DNA of 5,587 bases, taken from positions 1 through 5,587 of the forward strand of contig CAMNBW010000119.1 in assembly GCA_946533525.1 (NCBI GenBank). The letters are read 5' to 3'. Below are positions 5,560 to 5,587 of this stretch, piece by piece (position 1 is the stretch's first letter; the number at the start of each line of letters is the position of its first letter). The position numbers and the translations under genes are program-made. The notes beneath the pieces were generated by a model, which was given only the letters and a program-made list of their open reading frames with translations, ran no database searches and had not been told where the DNA came from. The DNA is from an uncultured Lachnospiraceae bacterium (GTDB lineage: Bacteria > Bacillota > Clostridia > Lachnospirales > Lachnospiraceae).

Positions 5560-5587
5560 TTGACAAACCTATGACCATAGAATAAAA
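5560..5587 (+). promoter_or_regulatory. Possible start of a sigma-A promoter
   Basis: A perfect TTGACA lies at 5560-5565, just after the sensor-GGDEF stop. At 17-bp spacing the -10 would begin at 5583 (TAAAA, cut by the window end). A better -10-like TAGAAT at 5578-5583 is only 12 bp away, which is too close. Without the next bases this is a weak candidate for a promoter of a downstream gene. Confidence 0.25.

Overview
The window looks like part of a plant polysaccharide (pectin/uronate) catabolic locus from a member of the Firmicutes, most likely a Lachnospiraceae-type Clostridia. This rests on strong AGGAGG-type ribosome binding sites, moderate GC content, the protein types, and a sugar-sensor/GGDEF fusion of a kind I associate with gut and rumen Lachnospiraceae. 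The assignment is an inference; no rRNA or marker gene is present.

All genes are on the + strand. Positions 1-3372 hold five tightly packed genes: kduI (5' end cut by the window edge), a kduD/gluconate 5-dehydrogenase-type SDR, eda (KDPG aldolase), a small kdgF-like cupin, and a GntR-family regulator of the FadR/FCD type. Together they carry out most of the route from unsaturated uronate to pyruvate plus glyceraldehyde-3-phosphate. KdgF helps open and tautomerise the 4,5-unsaturated uronate, KduI isomerises the resulting ketouronate, KduD reduces it to 2-keto-3-deoxygluconate (KDG), and Eda cleaves KDPG. The KDG kinase (KdgK) and the lyases, hydrolases and transporters expected with this pathway are not in the window. 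The GntR regulator is the natural candidate for sensing a uronate intermediate.

Positions 3371-3533 hold the least ordinary feature: a 147-bp non-coding element with imperfect 12/13-bp terminal inverted repeats, several internal hairpins, and an exact 8-bp direct repeat (GAAATACC) on both sides. This is the signature of a MITE-like insertion with a target-site duplication. Removing the element and one copy of the repeat leaves only 23 bp between the GntR gene and the next gene, so the two were probably adjacent operon members before the insertion.

Positions 3551-5557 encode a 668-residue cytoplasmic protein. It joins a LacI-type periplasmic-binding-protein fold, lacking the usual DNA-binding helix-turn-helix, to a middle region of unclear type, a short coiled coil and a C-terminal GGDEF diguanylate cyclase. 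It probably couples a sugar signal to c-di-GMP. The last 30 bases are non-coding and may contain the start of a promoter for a gene beyond the window.
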